Part shown: one piece after another, positions 32,657 to 41,925 of the stretch | Numbering within the stretch: the stretch's first letter is position 1 | How the letters are laid out: every line of letters starts with the position of its first letter | Assembly: GCA_948567375.1 (NCBI GenBank) | Contig: OX419758.1 | Location: 12,529,001 to 12,593,000, forward strand | Direction of reading: 5' to 3' | Length of the DNA: 64,000 bases | DNA from: Lunularia cruciata | Taxonomy: Eukaryota > Streptophyta > Marchantiopsida > Lunulariales > Lunulariaceae | Notes under the pieces: model-generated | Seen by the model: only the letters and a program-made list of their open reading frames with translations | Told to the model about the DNA's origin: nothing | Database searches by the model: none | Position numbers and translations under genes: made by a program

Positions 32657-33127
32657 GTCCTCGTGTTCAGTGCAGCAGTAGCAGCAAATGCCTGAAAAGT
32701 CAGTTCCCCCTCCCTTCCTTTCATTACTGCAAAGACTTGAATTCTTCTTCAATCTCCTCGTGCTTAGCGCAAAGCCTGACCTACGAAGAAGAAAGAAGAC
32801 AGGTAGGCAGGCAGACAATTAGCTCAGAGAGCAAGTGGAAGATCTCCCCTCAACCATTGTTGGAGAGATTTTGCTGTCTGACTCCCTCCCTCCGTCCCTC
32901 CCTGGCATCTACCTCTTCATGTTCGTCTGTCTGTCATTTATTCTCGCTCACTCTCCTCAGCACTTTTGACACCAAAATCGATCAATCTCAATTGTTCACT
33001 GAGCCAACTCACTTGCTGTTTCCAATGGATTGGTTTCCAAGCGTGGGAACATATTAAAGTCCTTAACTTTAAAACGTGGTGGTGTTCACCCCTAGGCTTT
33101 TAGTGCTTTGACCAAATAGATAGACTT

Positions 33128-33319
33128 CCTATCAATCTTTGGAAGCTGACAGTTCCTTTTGAACATAGGAGTAAGTACCCTTACCATAGCTCCTATCAAT
33201 GTTTGGAAGCTGACATTTCCTTTTGGACATTGGAGTAGATAACCTTACCATAGCTCCTATCAATGTTTGGAAGCTGACAGTTCCTTTTGGACGTAGGAAG
33301 TAAGTAACCTTACGACAGG
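33128..33319. repeat. Tandem repeat, three copies of 64 bp
   Basis: Units begin CCTATCAAT at 33128, 33192 and 33256 with period 64. Each contains TTTGGAAGCTGACA and a TTCCTTTTG-ACATAGGAGTA stretch with a few substitutions. A partial fourth unit (gacaggagcaagcaacctta) trails the third. It marks the border between the gene island and the AT-rich side of the right repeat cluster. Confidence 0.88.
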
Positions 33320-34249
33320 AGCAAGCAACCTTACCATCTGTTTCTTGACTTGGTATACCATTTTCATCACTCCTGATGTTCCTGATTCATCCTTATTGTA
33401 GTTTTGAATATCTTGAGAGATAACATTATCATAGGTACAGAATAGATGATCTGATAGTTTGTCTTGGTGGGATCTAGCATGGTCTTAGAAAACTAGAGTT
33501 AGGGACTCTCACGAGATAAGTATATTCTACAGAAATTATATCCCATTCCCACTTTGACACTTCTATTCAATTATAGGTTGTGGTAATTGGTTGGGCTATA
33601 ATATATTATTAATCTTAATACTTAATTTTCTTGAAAAATAATGAATACAATTTAATAAAAGCATGTTGATAGTATAAAAGGTGTTTTTGTCTATCTCCTA
33701 GTTCATCTTAATAGTTCATTTATTAGGAAAATAAAAAAATACACTTCAATGATTATTATTTTTAAACAATTCAACTTCTGATATTCAAGCTAAAGTACTA
33801 AGTTGAGATATTGAATATAACTTCATTTGCCTAATAAAAAGTCTTTCATAAAACCTAGTCATATTCAACAAATCATGTCTTTCAATCATATATACAACAT
33901 TTTTTCTCTTCACTAACTCATCTTAAAACTAAGAAATAATTTTGAAATATAATTAATAAAGTTACTAACTACTTTTGCTTCTGGTTAATAGGTAGATGGA
34001 AACAATTCATAGTAGTATATAAAGCATCTTAGTAAGATAATAATAATAATTCTTCTTCTTAAATAAAACTCTTATAATAATATAATATCTTCAAACAAGT
34101 ATATTGTTGTCAAACTACTTTCTCTCTTGTCATGCATATATACATCTTTACACAACATATGTGCATATATACATCTTCACATAACATACATGGCTAACAA
34201 TATCGTACATTATGGAAGCACAACTCACACATAAGTCATGCATAAACTC
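33320..34249. other. AT-rich spacer, no gene seen
   Basis: Strongly AT-rich from about 33600. It contains a tandem imperfect repeat of 'catatatacatcttcacataacata' type near 34130-34190. The block at about 34198-34262 is repeated at about 34728-34792. Confidence 0.5.
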
Positions 34250-34687
34250 TAATGTACCACAATAATCAATTGACTCTTCCACTCAAATTGGATCTAAACT
34301 GAATCTTCCATTCAACAGTCTACCAACAATCATGCAATGATTATAATCAAACCACATCCACTCTAACTAAGAGACCCCAGGTGATGCTCACCGGCTTTTG
34401 TCTACCATAACCAGGAACTCAAAAGCTCAACATCAAAAAAGTGAGCTCTCTAGAGCTGCAATTCAAAAGTATACCCTTTTGCTTGACTTAGGTCTCCAAC
34501 CCTAATAGAGGCATTAGAGTATGAATGATGCAAGTGACAGTAGGTCCTACCATGTGATCAATAGCCTTAACATGAAATGTGGCCGCCATCAAGTAGTCCA
34601 TGAGCAACTACCAAAATAATTATGATTGCCAACACTATCACTTCAACATTTGAGCAAAATAGCTTTGGTGCTACAAATGTCATGACA
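34250..34687 (-). repeat. Element B2 3' LTR remnant
   Basis: On the minus strand it begins TGTCATGACATTTGTA at 34687 and aligns with 21988-22440 (B1) and with 57552-57736 plus about 44985-45242 (B2 5' LTR). The lower boundary is approximate. Confidence 0.55.
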
Positions 34688-34951
34688 ATTATCGTGTTTT
34701 TATACATCACTATATACATTGATGTCAATATCATACCCTATAGAAGCACAACTCACACATAAGTCACACATGAACTCTAAAGTGTCACAATTGCCTCCCT
34801 AGTTGGTAATTAGGTCCCTCTAACTCCAGATAGTCATCTACTCAAAGTATGTGATATGCCCTATGTTGGGCCAAGATTAAGAGACCATGTGCTATTGAGA
34901 CTCATTGTTAGTAACATATCTACAATCTATATCACATAAAGTGTGAACTAG

Positions 34952-35340
34952 TGTAATACAAATAGCTAAACATATCATCTAGAGGTGAAAATTTGCTTGG
35001 TAACATCTTGAATGAGGTTATGTATAATGGGCTAAGTAGATCAAATAGATGTGTCACCAAAAGAGTACTTCTACTAATAGGGTAAGAGTAAAAAATAACC
35101 TAAAATTGTAATACCAAAAGCTAGACATATTATCTAGAGGTGGAAATTGGCTTGGTAAACATCTAGAAGAATGTTATGTATGATGTTATGTATGATGGGC
35201 TAGGAAGATCAAATAGAGTTGTCACCAAAAGAAGACTTTTACTAATAGAGTAGGAACCAAAAATACCCTAGAAACTTAAAACCTAATTTTGGAAGCCTAA
35301 ACAGATGAATTAGGCCTCAAAAATGTGCAAATTCCCTAGT
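34952..35340 (+). repeat. Family D LTR fragments in tandem
   Basis: Two partial copies of the D LTR start at 34952 (TGTAATACAAATAGCTA) and 35107 (TGTAATACCAAAAGCTAG), 155 bp apart. Both contain TATCTAGAGGTG and the CACCAAAAGA block, as in D1 (45243 and 56960). The second contains a 12-bp direct duplication (ATGTTATGTATG) near 35173. Confidence 0.7.
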
Positions 35341-35345
35341 TACAA

Positions 35346-36432
35346 CATAGTAATAGCTCCACCAAAAGACCCCCATAAGATACACTACAAGCTTGCACAT
35401 ACAAGTTCCAAGCTTGGGTCCATAGTGCCATCAATGTTTGGGAGGTCGCATGACACACAATTGTGCACATGATCCTTCCAAACAACACCGTCCTATCCTT
35501 CCAACATGAGGACTATAGTAACATCATGACAAATAGATGTAGGTAAATCTAGATCTTGTCCATAGATTAGAAAGTAAGGAGAGAAGGATGCTAAGGAGGC
35601 TTGTTGGCTGAACCGATAGCCCATAGTCAATCGAGGTAATTGGGGATCCCTATCTCCCAAGTGGCCTCTCCACAAACCATACTTATGCAATCCTCTCTTC
35701 ATTGAATGAAGCGCTCTCTCTCCTAAGCCATCTACCTCAAGGTGATCTCTAGAGGTAGTATGATGATCAATCAATGCCTTGTCATACAAGATCTAAAACT
35801 CTCCCAAGAACTATGTACTCTATTCAGTCAAAACCTCAATTGGTGCACCAAAATGACTAAGAACTCGATCCAAGAATGAGTAAGTTGCCCTTTCACTAGA
35901 CTTGTCAAGAAGTGCACCAACATCACTTGGCTTGCTAAAGTACATGATCTCTCTCCTTGGCATCAATTGTGCCACCCATACCACTAGTGCAAAGATAATT
36001 CATCACTAAGACATCATCATGAATGTATCACTTATCTATACCAATATCTCCACCCTTTAGATCTATAACCTCAATAACTCTTCCTATTGTGTTGAGAGAG
36101 ATACCATCAAAGTCTTAGAAGTTTTACATAGAAAGGGAGATGCATGCCAACTTGGCACCTTCTCCTTATCTGTCTCACTATACCAACTTGCTCTAGTTTG
36201 ATCTTTTTGGCTAAGACATGGGTTTCTATTCAATTCATTTACATCACAATTCACCACACTAGGTCTCTAAATAATTATGAAATCATACTCTTGTAAATTA
36301 GAGCTCATTGTGCAAGCTTCCCTAAAAGCTTGTCAAAATTCATTAACCACTTTAGTAGTTGATGATCAATGATGAGAGTAAAGGAGTTACCAAATGAATC
36401 AACATCAAATATGTGTTATTGTCCATACTACT
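35346..36432 (-). pseudogene. pol: Element B2 integrase and RNase H remnant
   Basis: The best frame, 35789-35493, reads L-H-S-M-K-R-G-L-H-K-Y-G-L-W-R-G-H and S-F-S-P-Y-F-L-I-Y-G, the late part of a gypsy integrase core. Just upstream (about 35850-35800) the second Asp region reads V-L-T-E. Further up, near 36300, a broken RNase H end is recognisable. Cut at 36433 by C2. Confidence 0.65.
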
Positions 36433-36847
36433 TGTAACAATATGGAGTTTAGCAACAAAGTTAGTAGGGCTAACAAAGTAACAAATTAGACAAATTAGCC
36501 TAGAATATTCTAGAAGTATCTAGGAAGCTACTTGAGAAGCTTCTAGAAGCTTCCCACTAGTAGATAGCTTCTAGAAGCTTCTAACTAACTTAGCTTGCAC
36601 ACCAAGTAAGCAGCTCCTAGAAAGAAGCTTCTTGAGAAGGTTCCCAATTAACTTGGCTTGCACTCCAAGAAACCGGCTCAAGGAAGCTTCTTGAGAAGCT
36701 TCTCAAGAGCCTTGTATGATCCCTATGGATACAAGAGCCAAAGCTCATACTAGGCATTTGGAGTTTTCCCTCATTCAAGTGTCCCAATGTGAGCTTCCAT
36801 TCTCCTATTTCTCTCCTTGGTCTTGGTCTTGGTCTTGGTCTTTTACA
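36433..36847 (+). repeat. C2 5' LTR
   Basis: 415 bp, same family as 9829-10254. The TATA position reads CTATGGATAC, so this promoter has lost its TATA box; the 3' LTR keeps it. Confidence 0.92.
36503..36581 (+). promoter_or_regulatory. C2 LTR: three perfect heat-shock elements
   Basis: GAATATTCTAGAA (36503-36515, three units), GAAGCTTCTAGAAGCTTC (36536-36553, four units) and TTCTAGAAGCTTC (36569-36581, three units) all fit alternating nGAAn without mismatch. This is the cleanest array in the window. Confidence 0.65.
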
Positions 36848-37099
36848 TTGGAATCAGAGAAGGAATGGGATGGATGGTATTTATGGACCACCAAATCCAC
36901 TTCCAAAAAACCATTGGGATTTTTGTGTCCAAGTACTACCCAAGCATCGGTTCACACAATTCATCACTTTGTACTTTAGATAGGATTTTCTACATATGAT
37001 CACCTTGTTTGAGGAACTCTTGATACTTCCAGTTGTAACTTATGGAGAATAGTGGACATGTTGCATTTATGTGTTAATAAATTAGATAAATTGGGAGTA

Positions 37100-38040
37100 G
37101 TAGGATAGAGTAGTAGCCATGGCTGCAATACTGGATGTTATCATTGCTATGCAACAACGAATCGAGCACCTTACTTGATTGTTGGAGAACAAACAAACAA
37201 CAACAAGAACACATCAAGAGCACTAGTTCAAGATGGAGAAGATTGAATCTGATTTCCAAAACCCAAGGTATTTGAATGCATTAAAATTTTGGGCATAGTG
37301 GAGAATTTTGTGTTTGATTGCAAATGTTACTTTAAAGCTACAAATCTTCAAGATGAACGGATACAAATTCTCTTGGCTTCTAGCCAATTGGATGGTGTGG
37401 CAAAACTTTGGTGGCGATTCTAAATGGAGCAAGCTGAATGTTGGATTGTTGCACCAATCTTCACATGGGTGGAATTCAAGGATGCAATACTTGGTCAATT
37501 TCAAACTATAAATGCCACCTGAGCCACACAAGATAAATTGGCGGAGTTGAAGCAGATTGACTCTATAAGGAGCTACATCACGCAATTTCAAAATATCATC
37601 ATAAAGATTCTAGATATACAAGAAGGTGAAGTTTTGGATCAATTTGTGAGGGGCTTGAAGTCACAAACCAATTGGAGGTGACTATACAGGAACCACAAAA
37701 CATAGAAGAAGCCATGCAATTGGTTGAGCACTTTGATTCCTTAGTTGCAACAACTTGGTCTCAACCTCAACCTACACAAAGCCTACCAGTACACTACACA
37801 TGGGTGGAGGAATCGGCACCAATGGAGATTGATGTTATCCAATAGAGACCACTTGGTACAGCGGATAGAGAAAGATTGCGACAAAATGGTGGTTGTTTTT
37901 TATTGTCACCAAGTTGGACATCACATTGCTGAATGTCTACTTAAGAATGGGTGACCTCGATAAGTTCCCTAGATGGAGTTTGTGGAGCGGAATGATCAAG
38001 GAAACAAGGAATCCTAGTAGGAGATTTTGAGCTATCTATT
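37100..38040 (+). pseudogene. gag: C2 gag (decayed)
   Basis: Matches C1 gag. The knuckle is better kept (F-Y-C-H-Q-V-G-H-H-I-A-E-C, near 37898-37940). Ends E-A-M-Q-L-V-E-H-F-D-S-L-V near 37720. Frames are broken by stops and small indels. Confidence 0.75.
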
Positions 38041-38046
38041 GAGAGC

Positions 38047-38433
38047 TTGATTAGTTCCAATGGGATTGAAGGCTTGACTTATGCAAGTTTTCTTCACTTG
38101 CAAGGTACGATATCTAATCAGGGTTGTAGGATTTTGGTTGATTTTAGAAGTTCAAAGAATTGCATGTCTATGCAATTACCAAAAGAATTGGGTATTCCTA
38201 TCAAGCCAGTAATTAGAAGTAGATTGATGATGGTGGATGGTAGAAAGGGTTCTACATTTCATACCTTGCATCTTGTTACCTTCAAGATTAGAAAGGAGTA
38301 TTTGGAGTGTATGAGGTTTGTAGTGGCACCTCTACACTATGATTACATTCTAGGCTTGAATGTCATAAGGTTCAATTTGATTGGAACCAATGACAAATTC
38401 AAATACAACACCAAGGAAGGAATTTCCTATTAG
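38047..38433 (+). pseudogene. C2 protease domain
   Basis: 128 codons; catalytic loop reads I-L-V-D-F-R-S-S. The second block is Y-D-Y-I-L-G-L-N-V, where a short deletion removed P-W-L-E-x-H. Followed by the S-Q-D-x-K-F linker repeats (38470-38610). Confidence 0.78.
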
Positions 38434-38729
38434 GTTGTCTAGCACCTCCGAGTAAGACACCTAAAAATAGTTAGTCCCAAGATGGGAAGTTTATCAAGAA
38501 GGTAGCTATAGATCAAGCCTTGAAGGGAGATAAGTCCCAAGATGTGAAGTTTACCAAGAAAGCAGCTATGGAGCAAGCTTTGAAGAAAGATGAGTCCCTA
38601 GATGGGAAGTTTGTTAGTGAAACCAGCCATAGAGCAAGCTTTGGAGGAAGATAAGTCTATTTTTGCAGTGTGGATCAAGCCGATTGCACAAGGACAATCT
38701 GAGGAGGACAAAGAGCCTCATCAAGCAAT

Positions 38730-39500
38730 GGTTGATCAGATAGTTTAGGAGTTTGTAGACATATTTCTGGATGATCTGCTGAAGGGATTACCCTCAGTTG
38801 GGGTATGCCCTTCAAGATTGAGTTATTGCCAGGGAGTACTCTAGTGAGTAAACCAATCTATCGGCTCTCACCAAAGGAGTTTGATGAGTTGTGAACAACA
38901 CTTATGGAGTTGTTGGAGAAGGACTTCATATGACATAGTACCTCTCCTTGGTGAGCATCGGTACTATTTGTTCCAAAGAAGGATGGAGGACTTCATTTTT
39001 GTATTGATTATCATAGGCTCAATAAGCAAATAGTGAAGAATGCATATTCCTAGCCTCAGATTGATGACTTGCTTGATTAATTGAGTGGAGCACGATAGTT
39101 TTCCAAGCTAGATCTTTGCAATGGTTGTTGGCAAATCCCTATTGATAGGGAAGATGTGCAAAAGATTGCCTTTCGCACAAGGTATGGGTATTTTGAGTGG
39201 AGAGTTCTACCTTTAGGGCTCATTAATGCTCCAAAAATCCTCATGGATTAGATGCATTGGGTGCTGGATGGACTATTGGATCAATAGGTGATGGTGTTCT
39301 TGGATGATATCTTAATCTATAGCAAGATAGAGGTAGAATATGTGAATCATGTGCAAGAAGTCCTAAGATAACTACAACAATGGAAATTTTATTGCAAGAA
39401 GTCAAAGTGTGCCTTTTGGCAAAAGGAAATCACCTTCTTGGATCACAAGATCTCATCAAAAGGAAGCAAGATGGAAGAGGAGAAAATCAAGGAGAACCAC
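38730..39500 (+). pseudogene. pol: C2 reverse transcriptase (broken, with deletion)
   Basis: Keeps [26 protein letters not shown] and the F-L-D-D-I-L-I-Y-S active site near 39295-39325. Relative to C1, about 150 bp is deleted after 39493, joining the RT end to the RNase H start. Confidence 0.8.
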
Positions 39501-39945
39501 CAAGCATGAAGAAGCATTCCAAAAGCTAAAACATATGGTGTCTTCAAGACCCATCCTTCAACCATATGATCCTCAACTACCTTGTGTGGTTGATTTTGAT
39601 GCTTATAACTTTGCAAGTGGAGTAGTGTTACAACAAGAATTCCCAGATGGACTACATCCCATTACCTTTGTGTCTCATAGACTAAATACAGCTGAAAGAA
39701 ATTACTCTGCTTGAGATCAAGAACAACTTGCAATGGTATATGCCACCAAGGTATACAGATATTATCTCTTGGAGAAACAAGGGATCATGCAAACTGATCA
39801 CAAACCATTGTTGCAGACCTTACACTTGATACACATGAAGAATCAACATCATTGATGGGAGGAGCAACTCCAATTGTTTGAAATCAAACTTGAGTACAAA
39901 CCAGGTTGGTTCCATGTCATCCTTGATGCTCTATCACGATGACCT
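39501..39945 (+). pseudogene. C2 RNase H (broken)
   Basis: V-D-F-D-A-Y-N-F-A-S-G near 39590, then L-H-P-I-T-F-V-S-H-R-L and M-Q-T-D-H-K-P-L near 39790. Stops at former Gln and Trp codons. Confidence 0.8.
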
Positions 39946-39948
39946 AAT

Positions 39949-41307
39949 TTGAGGTCTCTTCCTCTCATCACAGCAGCAATTACAACAGTGGTTAATGACT
40001 CCAAGGTCCAAAATGAGTTTTGGTCAGCTCTACAACAAGATCTTTTCTTCCAAATGGTACATGGTCATCTTACGGCATATGACAAGGAGTACAACACTTT
40101 CTCCTTCAAGGGAGGCCTTATATTCCATGAGGATCGGATCTATGTTCCAGCCAAAAGTGATCTCCGACTTGTGTATCTTCAAGAAGCCCATGATTTACCA
40201 ATAGCTGGTCACATGGGTGTAGACAAGACCTTGGTTACCCTCCAACCCCAATGGTGGTGGCCCAATATGACACGAGATGCTCAAGAGTTTGTCCAATTGT
40301 GTGAAAGCTACCAACAAGAAGACCAACAACTAGAAGTAGAGTGAACTCCTTCAAGCACTCCTTATTCCATCCGCTTGATGAGAACATGTGAGCTTGGATC
40401 TCATCACATCCTTGCCTAAGACAAAGCAAGGACACACAACAATCATGGTGTTTGTGGATAAGTTTAGTAAGCAAATCCACTTGGCACCAAGCTTAGCGCA
40501 AATCTACTTTGACAATGTCTTCAAGCATCATGGGATGCCACATGTACTCATCTCCAACCGTGATCCTTGATTCACTAGGAATTTTTGGCAAGCACTCTTC
40601 CTGATACTCGGCACCAAGCTTGCTTTATCCACGGCCTATCATCCTCAAACTGATGGACAAACCAAACATGCAAATTGTACCTTGGAAGATATGTTGTATG
40701 CCTTTGTCAATGTCCACCATACCAATTAGGATGAATGTCTTGCAGCTATAGAATTTGCTTACAACAATTCCAAACAGGTAAGCACCGGATTTTCTCCTTT
40801 CTTTTTCAATTTTGGCCAAGATCCACTTGTTCCAGATTCTCTTCTTGCTCCGCTCCCATCTCAGGTCCCTCATACTTCAACCTTCTTGACCACCATCTCC
40901 CAATCTCTCCAACAAGCCAAATCTCACCTCCTTGTTGCCTAGAATTGTCAGAAACAATAAGCGGACCACCATCATTGTGATCTTACCTTTGAAGTTGGTG
41001 ATAAAGTCATGATATCCTCTAGTAATCTACCCCTCCCACTTGATACCAAGTTTGTAAACTTGCCCCTAATTGGATAGGACCCTTTGATGTCACCCAAATT
41101 GTCTCTCCTGTTGCTTATCAACTTGAATTGTCTTGTCATATGCGTATCCATCCTATCTTTCATATTTCCAAGTTGAAATCCTTTTTCCTAACCCCTCTTC
41201 TTTTTCCTCTTGAGTCCAACCTCCTCCTCCTCTTGTCCCTATCAATGATCATGAGGAGTACAAAGTTGATCATATCCTTACGTGTTGCCACATTGAACAA
41301 GGCCTAT
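39949..41307 (+). pseudogene. C2 integrase (broken, C-terminus lost)
   Basis: Zinc region H-M-G-V-D-K-T-L-V-T-L near 40210; core D-L-I-T-S-L-P near 40398; second Asp replaced in L-I-S-N-R-D-P near 40560; catalytic Glu replaced by Lys in D-G-Q-T-K-H-A-N near 40660. Sense continues to about 41300, where element A LTR sequence starts and the chromodomain is missing. Confidence 0.8.
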
Positions 41308-41602
41308 GAGCCGGCCTATCCCTCACTCAAGATGAACCTCTGATGGCTATTATGGTAGCGCATCATGGACTAAGAAGGCAAGGAATCCCAACTCCATCAT
41401 ACTTCTCCAAGACTCAAGACATTGCTCACTAGAGAACTCAATGAGAGAGAGATAGTTGCCAATGAAAGGATGATGAGTACCTCTTCACCCCTAGTTTATA
41501 TACTTGTGAAATAGTTACGCACCAAAGTTACTAATTATTGGAGTAACTCAAGTTACTAGGCTAAAAGTCAAGTTAAGTCAAAAAGTATAAAGGAATATCC
41601 AT
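41308..41602 (-). repeat. Element A LTR fragment embedded in C2
   Basis: From 'atgagccggcctatcc' to 'ggaatatccatcca' it follows the first 315 bp (plus-strand order) of the A LTR, with a small deletion near 41400. The rest of that LTR is absent, and no second A terminus or duplication is seen. Confidence 0.85.
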
Positions 41603-41920
41603 CCACAACAAAGTAGTAAATAAGGAAAATTAGCCTAGAATATTCTAGAAGTATCTATGAAGCTTATTGGGAAGCTTCTAGGCTAGATTAGCTTGCACTC
41701 CAAGTAGGTAGCTTCTAGAAGCTTCCAACTAACTTAGCTTGCACGCCAAGTAAGCAACTCCTAGAAGGAAGCTTCTTGAGAAGCTTCTCAAGAGCCTTGT
41801 ATGATCCCTATAAATACAAGAGCCAAAGCTCATGCTAGGCATTTGGAGTTTTCCCTCATTCAAGTGTCTCAATGTGAGCTTCTATTCTCCCATTTTTCTC
41901 CTCGGTCTTGGTCTTTTGCA
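41603..41920 (+). repeat. C2 3' LTR, 5'-truncated
   Basis: Lacks the first 35-40 bp of the family LTR and begins with AACAAAGTAGTAAATAAGG. Keeps perfect heat-shock elements GAATATTCTAGAA (41638-41650) and TTCTAGAAGCTTC (41713-41725) and the TATA box CTATAAATAC (41809-41818). Confidence 0.88.
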
Positions 41921-41925
41921 CTACT

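Larger units (their letters stand above)
30498..33127. other. Upstream region of the second DUF642-like gene, no further gene seen
   Basis: It holds a (CT)9 tract (30649-30667; GA on the gene's sense strand, within 170 bp of the ATG), a TTCG tetranucleotide run (32629-32656) and CCCT/CCGT runs near 32882-32905. Frames such as 32545-33057 are low-complexity and look non-coding. Confidence 0.5.
36433..41920 (+). mobile_element. Element C2: second chromovirus copy
   Basis: Starts TGTAACA, ends CTTTTGCA, flanked by perfect CTACT duplications (36428-36432; 41921-41925). 5' LTR 36433-36847, primer site TGGAATCAGAGA at 36849. Gag, protease, RT, RNase H and integrase follow. The integrase C-terminus, chromodomain and first part of the 3' LTR are replaced by about 295 bp of element A LTR (41308-41602). 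Confidence 0.9.

Noticed and set aside
32545-33057. 170-codon plus-strand frame with Arg/Ser-rich start
   Set aside because: It runs through TTCG and CCCT simple repeats and has no motif or plausible domain; its composition is that of translated low-complexity DNA.
33128-33319. CRISPR-like spaced repeats
   Set aside because: The 64-bp units are head-to-tail without unique spacers, in a plant genome; it is a plain tandem repeat.
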